64,000 bases of DNA from positions 1 through 64,000 of the forward strand of contig JBGAVW010000001.1 of assembly GCA_044227925.1 (NCBI GenBank), read 5' to 3'. This document shows, one piece after another, positions 25,869-34,047 of this stretch. The stretch comes from JADJLQ01 sp044227925 (GTDB lineage Bacteria; Bacteroidota; Bacteroidia; Chitinophagales; Saprospiraceae). A program made the translations under genes and the position numbers. The notes below the pieces were generated by a model that did not search any database, was not told where the DNA came from, and saw nothing but the letters and a program-made list of their open reading frames with translations. How positions within the stretch are numbered: the stretch's first letter is position 1; each line of letters opens with the position of its first letter.

Positions 25869-26771
25869 TCATGCAAAACCCGTATCTGCCATTTCTCTTT
25901 TTAAGGGTCTTGTAAGACAAGTAGGTCCACCCCCGCCTAAATACGAAATATTTTTACCACTATAGCTGATCACCTCACAGCCTGCTTTTATCAATGATTC
26001 TTTTATTTTTGGATTGCCATCCATGATGATGCATTTCCTGGGGCCAATAGCCAGTACATTACACGCCATAGATTCAAATTCTGCATCCGCGACCTCTACC
26101 AAATGAAATGCGCGATCTAATAATTCATTTCTGAATGCAATAGACATCAAGGGAGAATATACTACAGCCACATCTCTATCAATGGGAGAAAACACAGACA
26201 TGAGATGGAAAACATCGGACGGCCCTTTATAGTGAGGCAGGTCAGCAACCAATACCTGTATTTCGTATGGTTCAAGTATTTTTTTTAATTGCCTGATCCC
26301 TTCTTTATTGGTACGGTAGGTGTGCCCCACAGCAAGCGTAGTCTCGTCTATCCATGCCGTATCTCCTCCCTCTATAGTACCCGGATGCATTATTTCTCCT
26401 AATACAGGGATATTATTTTCAAGACAATATTTTTTTATCTGGGTGGGTTCATGTGACCTGGATTCTTTACCCATATTACAAAGAATAATACCATGATCCG
26501 TAACTATAGATGCATCTCTGCAGTACATTGAATCAATAGTAACTTCCTCTGAGGATGGTAAATGATAAATGTCGTCGATATTTTGTTTGAGTATATTTTC
26601 AAACGCAGCATATTCTGAAATGGCCTCTTCAAAACTGGGTTCCTCTAAAAAATTCAAGGGTTTCCACTCTGTATTCAACTTAGATTGATTGATAAAAGAA
26701 TGGGCTGCAGACTTGATCAGAATGGATTTGATCTTGCCGTATTCCGAATGATGACTTAGTCTTGTTTTCAT
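25869..26771 (-). CDS. Arginine deiminase/amidinotransferase superfamily hydrolase (DDAH-like)
   Basis: A cytosolic 300-residue guanidine-group modifying enzyme. The catalytic elements are visible: substrate Asp in 'YCRDASIV' (residues 83-90), 'EGGD' (134-137), general-base His in 'DVFHLMSVF' (H189) and nucleophile C285 in 'GGGGPTCLTRP'. The family hydrolyses arginine, methylarginines or related guanidines; 300 residues is nearer DDAH than bacterial ADI (about 410). The gene follows an AdiC-like amino-acid permease by 37 bases, suggesting import of arginine or a derivative and its deimination (inference). Confidence 0.85.
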   Translation of the reverse strand: MKTRLSHHSEYGKIKSILIKSAAHSFINQSKLNTEWKPLNFLEEPSFEEAISEYAAFENILKQNIDDIYHLPSSEEVTIDSMYCRDASIVTDHGIILCNMGKESRSHEPTQIKKYCLENNIPVLGEIMHPGTIEGGDTAWIDETTLAVGHTYRTNKEGIRQLKKILEPYEIQVLVADLPHYKGPSDVFHLMSVFSPIDRDVAVVYSPLMSIAFRNELLDRAFHLVEVADAEFESMACNVLAIGPRKCIIMDGNPKIKESLIKAGCEVISYSGKNISYLGGGGPTCLTRPLKREMADTGFA

Positions 26772-26808
26772 TTTTGATCAAATATAATCTCCTTGTTTTT
26801 GATTTAAA

Positions 26809-28113
26809 TTATTTTTCATGATACCGGTTATTCATTTTCATCAATGCATATAATGGTAAGCCCAGTATCATCAGCACAAATCCCCAGAATACAGTATCAG
26901 CACCAGAGCCGATCACCGCTATGACAGAAAATATAAATGCTACGATGGCTACGAGGGTATGGAATGGTTTCAGAGTGACGCCGGAAGTGGTTGACCCCAA
27001 TATGATATACGATACGGCAGAGAATAAATAAGGGACTAATACAGCCAGCGTAGATAATAAAATAGCAAACTCATATGCAGAAGCCAGGCTTTTATCATAA
27101 TTAAAATACATAAGAAGTGACACCAGGACACTGGAACCGATGAGACTGAATGCGGGAGTTTTATACTTGTTTTCTTTACCGAAAATGGCGGGTAATAAAT
27201 TATCGGCTGCAGCGGCGGCGGGTATTTGTCCTTGCATCAGTATCCATCCGTTTAATGCTCCAAATGTGGAAATTACTGCACCGGCACTGATCAGATATTT
27301 AGCCCATGGTCCCCATATTGTGCCTGATGCATCGGCTAAGGGTGCTTTCGAATTGGCCAATACATCAGGTGGTAGTATGCCCATTACCGCAATAGTAGAT
27401 AAAATATATATGGCAGTACTGATCAATGTGCCTATGATAGTGGCCCTGGGGATATTTTTTTCAGGATTTTCTATATCTTTTGGTACTGTGGCACATTCCA
27501 ATCCAAGAAATGCAAAAAAAGTAAGTGTAATCACTTTAGTGAGTGCTGATATATCAGAAGATTCAGTACGGTTAAATACTTCGAAATGGTCGGTATGAAT
27601 ATAAAACAAACCCCCAATTGATATCAAGGCAAGTGGGATTAATTTTGCAATGGTCGTAATCAATTGCATAGTACCTGCATTCCTGATTCCAGTAGTGTTC
27701 AACCAGGTTAATGACCATATCAACCCCAGACCGGTAATCACAGCCAGAATTGTATTTTCTCCCAATACCGGGAAAAAGGTAGTCAGGTAGCTAACGCAAG
27801 CTATGGCCAGGGCAGCATTCGTACACCACACGCTGATCCAGTAAGTCCATGCTGTCCAAAATCCGGCAAAATGTCCCATACCAGCACGATTATAAGCATA
27901 TGGACCTCCCTGAGCTAAAGGCATAATCTTAGAAAGCCAGGCATAGACTAAAGCAAGAGCTACCGCACCTATGCCGGATAATAACCAACCTACCAGGCTG
28001 ATACTTCCAAATCCCGCCAGAGTAGCCGGCAACATAAATATACCCGATGCCACCATATTGCCAATTACAATCGATGTAGCCGTCCACAGTCCCAATTTTT
28101 TTACACTTGCCAT
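26809..28113 (-). CDS. APC superfamily amino acid permease (AdiC/basic amino acid antiporter-like)
   Basis: 434 residues, about twelve helices, with the APA-family opening 'LGLWTATSIVIGNMVASGIFMLPATLAGFGSISLVGWLLSGIGA' and 'GGPYAYNRAGMGHFAGFWTAWTYWIS', close in pattern to the arginine/agmatine antiporter AdiC. Located immediately upstream of the arginine-deiminase-like gene in the same direction; together they look like an uptake-and-deimination pair. Confidence 0.85.
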   Translation of the reverse strand: MASVKKLGLWTATSIVIGNMVASGIFMLPATLAGFGSISLVGWLLSGIGAVALALVYAWLSKIMPLAQGGPYAYNRAGMGHFAGFWTAWTYWISVWCTNAALAIACVSYLTTFFPVLGENTILAVITGLGLIWSLTWLNTTGIRNAGTMQLITTIAKLIPLALISIGGLFYIHTDHFEVFNRTESSDISALTKVITLTFFAFLGLECATVPKDIENPEKNIPRATIIGTLISTAIYILSTIAVMGILPPDVLANSKAPLADASGTIWGPWAKYLISAGAVISTFGALNGWILMQGQIPAAAAADNLLPAIFGKENKYKTPAFSLIGSSVLVSLLMYFNYDKSLASAYEFAILLSTLAVLVPYLFSAVSYIILGSTTSGVTLKPFHTLVAIVAFIFSVIAVIGSGADTVFWGFVLMILGLPLYALMKMNNRYHEK

Positions 28114-28132
28114 CTATTTCTAATTATATGAT

Positions 28133-28274
28133 GTACAATGTACGACATGCGATATTGATGTATGATTTCTTTTATAAAATATTGCCATAAGAAATAGATA
28201 CATTTTTCATCCTAATTTTATCGAATAAAAACACGATCAACTCCTACATCGTAGATTGTATGTAATACATCGTA
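28133..28274. repeat. GTAC-rich palindromic/direct repeats 3' of glpK
   Basis: The palindrome-like GTACAATGTAC lies at 28133-28143, and TACATCGTA is repeated at 28245 and 28266, 21 bases apart. Related GTACATTGTAC repeats with the same 21-base period lie on the other side of glpK (29838-29876). Confidence 0.6.
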
Positions 28275-28276
28275 CA

Positions 28277-29770
28277 TCAATTCATTTCTTCCCAATTTCT
28301 ACTTCTTTCCACCGCTTTCTTCCAGCCTTGATATAATTTATCTGCAATACTGGTATCCGGTGATGGGATAAAAGTCTTTTCTTTTTGCCATTGGGCATTT
28401 ATTTGATCTTTGGTCCAAAGTCCTACTGCCAATCCGGCCAGATAAGCTGCACCCAAAGCAGTAGTTTCAATGATTTTAGGTCGCTCTACTTTAGCATGCA
28501 ATTGATCTGCCTGGAATTGCATCAAAAAATTATTGGCAGATGCACCGCCATCCACGCGGAGATCTGATAATGTAATACCAGATTCAGTAGACATGATATC
28601 AAGTACATCGCGTGTCTGATAAGCAAGTGACTCTAATGTAGCTCTTACAATATGAGCACGTGTAGTCCCCCTGGTGAGGCCGGAGATACTGCCCCGGGCA
28701 TACATATCCCAATATGGGGCGCCTAAACCCGTAAATGCCGGTACTAAATATACTCCTCCGGTATCGGTTACGGAAAAGGCAATTTCTTCGGACTCTTTTG
28801 ATGATTGTATGATGCCTAATCCATCTCGTAACCATTGCACTGCAGCACCTGCGTTGAAAACAGAACCTTCTAAGGCGTAATATACTTTGTCTTCCAATCC
28901 CCAGGCAATGGTGGTAAGCAATCCATTATTTGATCTTATGCATTTTTCTCCTGTATTCATCAGCATAAAACAGCCTGTACCATAGGTGTTTTTTGCCATA
29001 CCCGGTTGCCAGCATACCTGTCCAAACAATGCAGCTTGCTGATCTCCCGCAATACCTGCAATAGGAATTTCTTTGCCGAAGAGGGATACATCGGTATGGC
29101 CAAATAGGCCACTTGATGGCTGCACGGAAGGCAACATGTTATCCGGTATATCCAGTGTTTTCAACATCTTGGCATCCCATTTCAATGACCTTATATTATA
29201 GATTAAAGTACGTGATGCATTGCTATAATCCGTAGCATGTACTTTACCATGAGTCAATTTCCACAATAACCAGGTATCTATGGTGCCGAATAACAAATCT
29301 CCTTTATTCGCTTTTGCTCTGGCTCCATCTACATTGTCCAGTATCCAATTTATTTTGGTTCCTGAAAAATAAGCATCGATCACCAGTCCGGTTTCATAAG
29401 AAATATATTCTGTTAAGCCTTCGTTTTTCAGGCGCTCACAGATTGAGGCCGTTCTTCTATCCTGCCATACTATAGCATTGTAAATCGGCAATCCGGTGTT
29501 TTTATCCCACACTACAGTAGTTTCCCGTTGATTGGTGATGCCTATTGCAGCAATCTGCTCTGCTGAAATAGAATGTGTTTTAATTACTTCTTCAGCTACT
29601 GCCAGTTGGCTTTCCCATATTTCGATTGGATCATGTTCCACCCATCCGGGTTGAGGGAAGATCTGAGTAAATTCCCGTTGACTTACACCTTGTATGATTC
29701 CATCCTCATCAAATAGAATTGCACGTGAGCTGGTAGTGCCCTGATCCAAGGCTAGAATAAATCGTTTCAT
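28277..29770 (-). CDS. glpK: Glycerol kinase
   Basis: 497 residues, the usual length, FGGY family. The phosphate-1 loop 'ALDQGTTSSRAILFDEDG', glycerol-site motifs 'GWVEHDPIEIWESQ', 'ITNQRETTVVWDKNTG', 'IVWQDRRT' and 'GIAGDQQAALFGQ', and the C-terminal 'RVDGGASANNFLMQFQAD' are all present. It phosphorylates glycerol to sn-glycerol 3-phosphate in the cytosol. No glpF or glpD is adjacent; the upstream neighbours are secreted phosphoesterases and SusCD, which suggests that glycerol comes from extracellular phosphodiesters (inference). It is bracketed by GTAC repeats. Confidence 0.97.
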   Translation of the reverse strand: MKRFILALDQGTTSSRAILFDEDGIIQGVSQREFTQIFPQPGWVEHDPIEIWESQLAVAEEVIKTHSISAEQIAAIGITNQRETTVVWDKNTGLPIYNAIVWQDRRTASICERLKNEGLTEYISYETGLVIDAYFSGTKINWILDNVDGARAKANKGDLLFGTIDTWLLWKLTHGKVHATDYSNASRTLIYNIRSLKWDAKMLKTLDIPDNMLPSVQPSSGLFGHTDVSLFGKEIPIAGIAGDQQAALFGQVCWQPGMAKNTYGTGCFMLMNTGEKCIRSNNGLLTTIAWGLEDKVYYALEGSVFNAGAAVQWLRDGLGIIQSSKESEEIAFSVTDTGGVYLVPAFTGLGAPYWDMYARGSISGLTRGTTRAHIVRATLESLAYQTRDVLDIMSTESGITLSDLRVDGGASANNFLMQFQADQLHAKVERPKIIETTALGAAYLAGLAVGLWTKDQINAQWQKEKTFIPSPDTSIADKLYQGWKKAVERSRNWEEMN

Positions 29771-29837
29771 TACATTTTAAGGTTTAATAAATAGGGACAC
29801 AATGTACAAATTACCACGAAGAATCTACCTGGTAGGT

Positions 29838-29876
29838 GTACATTGTACGTGGTACGTGGTACATTGTACGTGGTAC
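29838..29876. repeat. Tandem 18-bp GTACATTGTACGTGGTAC repeat 5' of glpK
   Basis: Two identical 18-base copies at 29838-29855 and 29859-29876, 21 bases apart, each containing the imperfect palindrome GTACATTGTAC. They fill the gap between the metallophosphoesterase and glpK genes and resemble the repeats downstream of glpK. Confidence 0.8.
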
Positions 29877-29877
29877 A

Positions 29878-30687
29878 TTAAATTGAAGTTTCATTTATCT
29901 TTTCCATCGGGTTCATGACCCAGGTAGCTATCGAGTTATCACTGTATAATTCCACTATCCTGTATCCTCTATAATTCGTTCCCCAGCTTCCACCAAAATG
30001 AGCATCGAATACAAAAGGGATATTGTCTTTTGTTTTTATATTCTCTTCATCGTGATCGTGACCGTTAAATACTGCTCTGACATTAGGATATTTTTTCAAT
30101 AATTCCAATAATTCAGGACAGTCAACCGCATGTGTTGTGAGCTTAACCGGGTTGATATGAATGAAGATGAAAACATTTTTTTTCTTCTTAAGCTTTGCCA
30201 GCGATTGGGACATAAAATTAAGATCAGGGCAAAGGTATTTTCCGGTTTCATTGGAAGTGGATGCGATGATGAACCCATTTTTTTTGATGGTGAATGAAAG
30301 GTTGGTGGGCATCAACCATTGATTCTGCCATTCGGAGGCGGTGAGCATATCATGGTTGCCCTGGCTTACATAATATTTCATGATTAATTTATCCAGTGCG
30401 GACTTGGCTTCCGGAGTAAATTTTTTATCATCGTGAATTATGTCACCATTGATCATACAGAATGCGAATGGCTTGGCAGTGTGTTCCTGGTTAATCCTGG
30501 TAACCAAAGTGTCGAAAAAAGATTTGTAATCCGTATTGGGCTGACCATAGTGGCCGTCGGATGCTACGGCAAATCTCAATCGGAGTTTTTTGGCAAGCAG
30601 ATCCTGTCTTGAAATTAAAGTTGTTTTGCCACCGGCAAGCAGTAAAAAAGCGAAAGATGAGTTTTGTATAAATTTCCGTCTATTCAT
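29878..30687 (-). CDS. Exported calcineurin-like metallophosphoesterase
   Basis: 269 residues. The N-terminal 'NRRKFIQNSSFAFLLLAGG' looks like a Tat/Sec export signal. All five metallophosphoesterase motifs are present: D44-G-H46, G81-D82, G110-N-H-D113, 'FIHINP' and 'FNGHDHDE', so a dinuclear metal site is complete. It is probably a periplasmic phosphatase or phosphodiesterase. It lies between the T9SS phosphoesterase pair and glycerol kinase, on the same strand; an intrinsic terminator at 30791-30827 separates it from the upstream genes. Confidence 0.9.
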   Translation of the reverse strand: MNRRKFIQNSSFAFLLLAGGKTTLISRQDLLAKKLRLRFAVASDGHYGQPNTDYKSFFDTLVTRINQEHTAKPFAFCMINGDIIHDDKKFTPEAKSALDKLIMKYYVSQGNHDMLTASEWQNQWLMPTNLSFTIKKNGFIIASTSNETGKYLCPDLNFMSQSLAKLKKKKNVFIFIHINPVKLTTHAVDCPELLELLKKYPNVRAVFNGHDHDEENIKTKDNIPFVFDAHFGGSWGTNYRGYRIVELYSDNSIATWVMNPMEKINETSI

Positions 30688-30790
30688 ATTTTAGAAAGTT
30701 GAATTTCATAAAAGTAGCAAATATTGGGAGCTTTAGAATACTCCATCGTTTTAATCGGGGTAAGGTCGGTAATGGATTATAAAAAAATAA

Positions 30791-30827
30791 AAAAGCCTAA
30801 TCTGGAGGAAATCAAGATTAGGCTTTT
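30791..30827 (-). terminator. Strong intrinsic terminator of the SusC-SusD-PhoD operon
   Basis: A perfect 13-bp stem: AAAAGCCTAATCT (30791-30803) pairs with AGATTAGGCTTTT (30815-30827), loop of 11 bases. Read on the minus strand it is followed by a T-rich run (TTTTTTATTTTTTT), ending transcription of the T9SS repeat-domain gene. Confidence 0.9.
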
Positions 30828-30846
30828 GGTAACTTAAAAAAAGCCT

Positions 30847-32037
30847 TTATTGTATTATTATCTTTTGACTCTGACTACCCTCTGTACTTTGGAATATACC
30901 AATATACGATCCTTTTACAAGGTCAGTTACTTTTACTTCTCTGTCTTTATTTATTTTCAATCGTTTTACCGATTGACCTAACATATTGTAAAAATTAAAT
31001 TGCCCGGTTACTTCTTTGCTGAATCGAATATTGACTACAGCAAAAGAGGGATTGGGGGATATGGTAAATACTTTTAATTGAGGTACGGTGAGCTCATTGG
31101 CACCGGTAGATGTTTTGAGTGTAAAATTTTTGTAGCTGGCAAGGATCTTATAATCATCACAGCAGAATAGATGTGCATCATAGGATACTCCTGCCTTTAA
31201 CGCTGTAGCCGGAAATTCCAACTCCCCATTTACACCGTTTACATACAAATAATAAACGGATGGTGGTGTACCATCCGGTATGGTATCCTTAGGATAAAAA
31301 CCGACCCAGTCCAATAAGGATCCTGTGCCACCGGTAAATTTAAATTTTAAAGGTTTGCCTGCAATCAAATCGCCCACAGGAGCAAGACTTGGTTTTAAAT
31401 TTTCAAAAATAGTAAAATCAACTTTAGATAATACATCATATCCGTCGCAGCATAATAAAAATGCAGTATAATTTCCGGCTTTTAATCCTGTTTTTTTAAA
31501 AGTTATTTCTCCTTCTTTAGCCGGGATATATTCATAGACTAAGGAATTTTGTACTCCGGGAGTGTCCCCTTTTTTATAGAGTCCTACCCAATCCGTTGGA
31601 GATCCTGTACCACCAGAATATTTAAATGTGAAATTGGAATCCTGAATAGCAAAGGCCAATGTTTCAATCTTAGCCGGGATGGCACCTGTAATTTCGATAT
31701 TACAACTGGCCAATATTTTATAACCATCACAACAAAATAAATGCGCAGTATACTTCCCGGCAACTAAATTTTTAGAAGCGTTTTTATAAGGCGCATTAAA
31801 TGTATAGGTTCCGGAAGCGCTTGGTATATAATCCCAGAAACAAGATGCGGGAGAGCCATCGGGCACCGTATCTCGCTGATAAATTCCTATCCAGTCTGTA
31901 GCAGCTCCAGTACCACCAGAGTAATTAAAAACGATTGGTTTGCCATTAACGATCACTGAATCCACGGCAGTTATTTTTTGAGCCGTGACCCCTGCGAGCG
32001 GTGCCAGCATAAATAAGAATACTAATGTCGATTTCAT
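30847..32037 (-). CDS. T9SS-secreted protein with three Cys-Cys (FCCDGY) beta-domains
   Basis: 396 residues: signal peptide (to about 20), three copies of a roughly 95-residue domain (about 22-118, 122-213, 216-310) and a type A T9SS sorting domain (about 320-396, 'FTISPNPSFAVVNIRF...GQSVKRL'). Each copy has 'Y/F-x-GGTG-x3-DW(I/V)G(I/L/F)Y' (D48-W49, D149-W150, D243-W244) and ends in a vicinal cysteine pair in 'LFCCDGYKIL' (C102-C103, C196-C197, C292-C293). The DWxGxY core recalls the N-terminal domain of plant purple acid phosphatases and SKICH domains. No catalytic domain is visible. It follows PhoD by 30 bases; PhoD carries a fourth copy. It is likely a binding or scaffold partner (inference). 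Confidence 0.8.
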   Translation of the reverse strand: MKSTLVFLFMLAPLAGVTAQKITAVDSVIVNGKPIVFNYSGGTGAATDWIGIYQRDTVPDGSPASCFWDYIPSASGTYTFNAPYKNASKNLVAGKYTAHLFCCDGYKILASCNIEITGAIPAKIETLAFAIQDSNFTFKYSGGTGSPTDWVGLYKKGDTPGVQNSLVYEYIPAKEGEITFKKTGLKAGNYTAFLLCCDGYDVLSKVDFTIFENLKPSLAPVGDLIAGKPLKFKFTGGTGSLLDWVGFYPKDTIPDGTPPSVYYLYVNGVNGELEFPATALKAGVSYDAHLFCCDDYKILASYKNFTLKTSTGANELTVPQLKVFTISPNPSFAVVNIRFSKEVTGQFNFYNMLGQSVKRLKINKDREVKVTDLVKGSYIGIFQSTEGSQSQKIIIQ

Positions 32038-32067
32038 ATTGTATATTAATTTTATAATTAGGTTTTT

Positions 32068-33945
32068 TTATTTGACCACTGTTTTAATGGTTTGCATGCG
32101 ACCATTTTTGGATCTGAGATTTACTAAAAAAAGTCCCTTATCCATGTCGAATATATTATAATTCAGTACATTTTTCAATTCCATTTTTTTTAACACTTGA
32201 CCGTTTAAATTAGATAGTGTAAGCAGGCCACTAAATTCCTGTTCAAAACTCAAATTAATTTCATTTTGCCCTGGTCTGGGAATTTGGTTAACCAGAATGC
32301 CGGGGGTCGAATGCTCAGCTTTATTGCCTACAGTGGTAAAAGATATTTCTTTGAAGTGAAGGGTATGTTTAAATCGGATAGTGTTTTCTGCATCTATGCA
32401 ATGGTAAGTAAGCTCTTCTTTCGCCCAGTCAATCTCGATGATACCCACATTAGGATCGCGGTACGATTTATTATCCACCCGGTTACGATTATTCTCAGGT
32501 GGCCATGATTGATTGAGTGCACTAGCCGTAAAATCATATAGAGGATATACATCCCCAAATTCGGCAGGCAATCTGGATACATCGGCATAGTGGATATCTC
32601 CGGAAATAAAAAATACATGATCGGCCCTGGTTTCTTTGATCAACGATTGCATTTTTCGTTGTTCGTAGGGGAATAAAGACCAACCTTCCCAGCCTGTATA
32701 TCCACTGGAAAATTGAATGCTTGAAACGATAAGTCGCAGGTCAGCAGGTTTTTGAAGTTCTGATTTTAACCAAGTCCATTGGCTATTGCCTAAAATGGTT
32801 TTAGTGGCATCTCCGGGCCCTGCCCAAGGGCAATAATCGTGTTGTCCACATCCATTGTTTTTTCTTTTATCATCTAAAAAATACCGGGTATCCAATACAA
32901 TGATTTGTAATTTTTTTCCATCCGGACCGATATGATAGGAGGTAAAAATCCCTTCCTGATTCCTTCGAGGGGTATTAAGAGGTTCATCATAAAAGTCAAG
33001 AAATAATTTTTGGGATTGTACTTTGATGGGATTGTCTTTGTCTTCGTCACAACAGGCATAGTCATGATCATCCCAGGTAGCAATAATGGGTACGGAAGCC
33101 CGAAGCTTCTGAAATTCGATTCGATTGGTTAAAAAACTATTGTAGTCAGCCTTTATTTTGTTGGGATCATACGAATCAATGTAGACATTATCACCTGCCA
33201 TGATAAATGCTTGTATTGATCTGGATAATGCATGTGATAAAACAGGCAGAGGAGCATTTTGATTGGAGCAAGAACCAACCCCTATACGGGTAATTATACC
33301 AGGTAATACCGGATTGGAATGTACCTCAAATGAATCTATTCCTTTTATAGTTTTGTCTTTTGCAGAAAGTATTGATATATATTTTCCCGGCAGATCGATT
33401 GCTCTAAAGTTAAGGTTGCCATTGTAAGCGTGTGTAACTAAAGCTACTGCAGAAGGCTGAATCGATCCATTAACCCACTCCTTAAAGTTGTATATTTTGA
33501 GGGTGTCAGAAAGGTTGGCTAAACTTGAATAAAAAGAAATACTATCGCTGGTCTTGTAATAAACCAATCTCGATTTTAATCTTGCCGGATTTATTCTAAA
33601 TCCAATGATACTTGCTAATATTTTATACCCGTCACAACAAAACAAATGCACATCATAGCGGCCTGTATCTAAGGAATGTATAAACTCAATCTCACCAGTT
33701 GGAGAAGAAACGTATTTCCAAATGGTGGAGGCAATCTGCCCCGGCTTTTGCCCGGTCTTGTAGATTCCTATCCAATCAGTAGGAGATCCGGTGCCGCCAG
33801 CATATCTAAAATGAAGAGGTTTGGATTGTTCGAATACACTGTCAGTGGTGGTAAGGGATTGGCTTTGAAGTTGGGAATAAGAGATAAGTAATAGAGTCAT
33901 AGAAATGATTCTATTTTTAAAATAAAAATTTGAATTTAATACCAT
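32068..33945 (-). CDS. PhoD-like phosphodiesterase/alkaline phosphatase D with N-terminal FCCDGY domain and T9SS tail
   Basis: 625 residues from the ATG at 33945 (a GTG lies three codons upstream). After a signal peptide comes one copy of the DW-G-Y/FCCDGY domain (D57-W58, C103-C104), then the PhoD metallophosphatase with 'RIGVGSCSNQ', 'FIMAGDNVYID', 'IATWDDHDYACCDED', 'FFISGDIHYADVSRL', and a C-terminal T9SS sorting domain ('GLLTLSNLNGQVLKKMELKN...GLFLVNLRS'). PhoD enzymes hydrolyse phosphodiesters and monoesters such as teichoic acids. It is surface-exposed or secreted via T9SS. Preceded by SusCD and followed by the triple-domain protein; probably one operon. Confidence 0.9.
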   Translation of the reverse strand: MVLNSNFYFKNRIISMTLLLISYSQLQSQSLTTTDSVFEQSKPLHFRYAGGTGSPTDWIGIYKTGQKPGQIASTIWKYVSSPTGEIEFIHSLDTGRYDVHLFCCDGYKILASIIGFRINPARLKSRLVYYKTSDSISFYSSLANLSDTLKIYNFKEWVNGSIQPSAVALVTHAYNGNLNFRAIDLPGKYISILSAKDKTIKGIDSFEVHSNPVLPGIITRIGVGSCSNQNAPLPVLSHALSRSIQAFIMAGDNVYIDSYDPNKIKADYNSFLTNRIEFQKLRASVPIIATWDDHDYACCDEDKDNPIKVQSQKLFLDFYDEPLNTPRRNQEGIFTSYHIGPDGKKLQIIVLDTRYFLDDKRKNNGCGQHDYCPWAGPGDATKTILGNSQWTWLKSELQKPADLRLIVSSIQFSSGYTGWEGWSLFPYEQRKMQSLIKETRADHVFFISGDIHYADVSRLPAEFGDVYPLYDFTASALNQSWPPENNRNRVDNKSYRDPNVGIIEIDWAKEELTYHCIDAENTIRFKHTLHFKEISFTTVGNKAEHSTPGILVNQIPRPGQNEINLSFEQEFSGLLTLSNLNGQVLKKMELKNVLNYNIFDMDKGLFLVNLRSKNGRMQTIKTVVK

Positions 33946-34047
33946 TTTTTCCACCCCCTACCCCCTCCAATGGGGGAAATGCTTTTGTATAAGATTCATG
34001 ATGTTACCTCTAAATGTATTTCTATGTTGAATATTTTATAGTACCTA

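Noticed and set aside
33955..33985. C-run/G-run hairpin between susD and phoD as a terminator
   Set aside because: CCCCC/GGGGG can pair, but no T-run follows in the direction of transcription and the flanking genes look like one operon.
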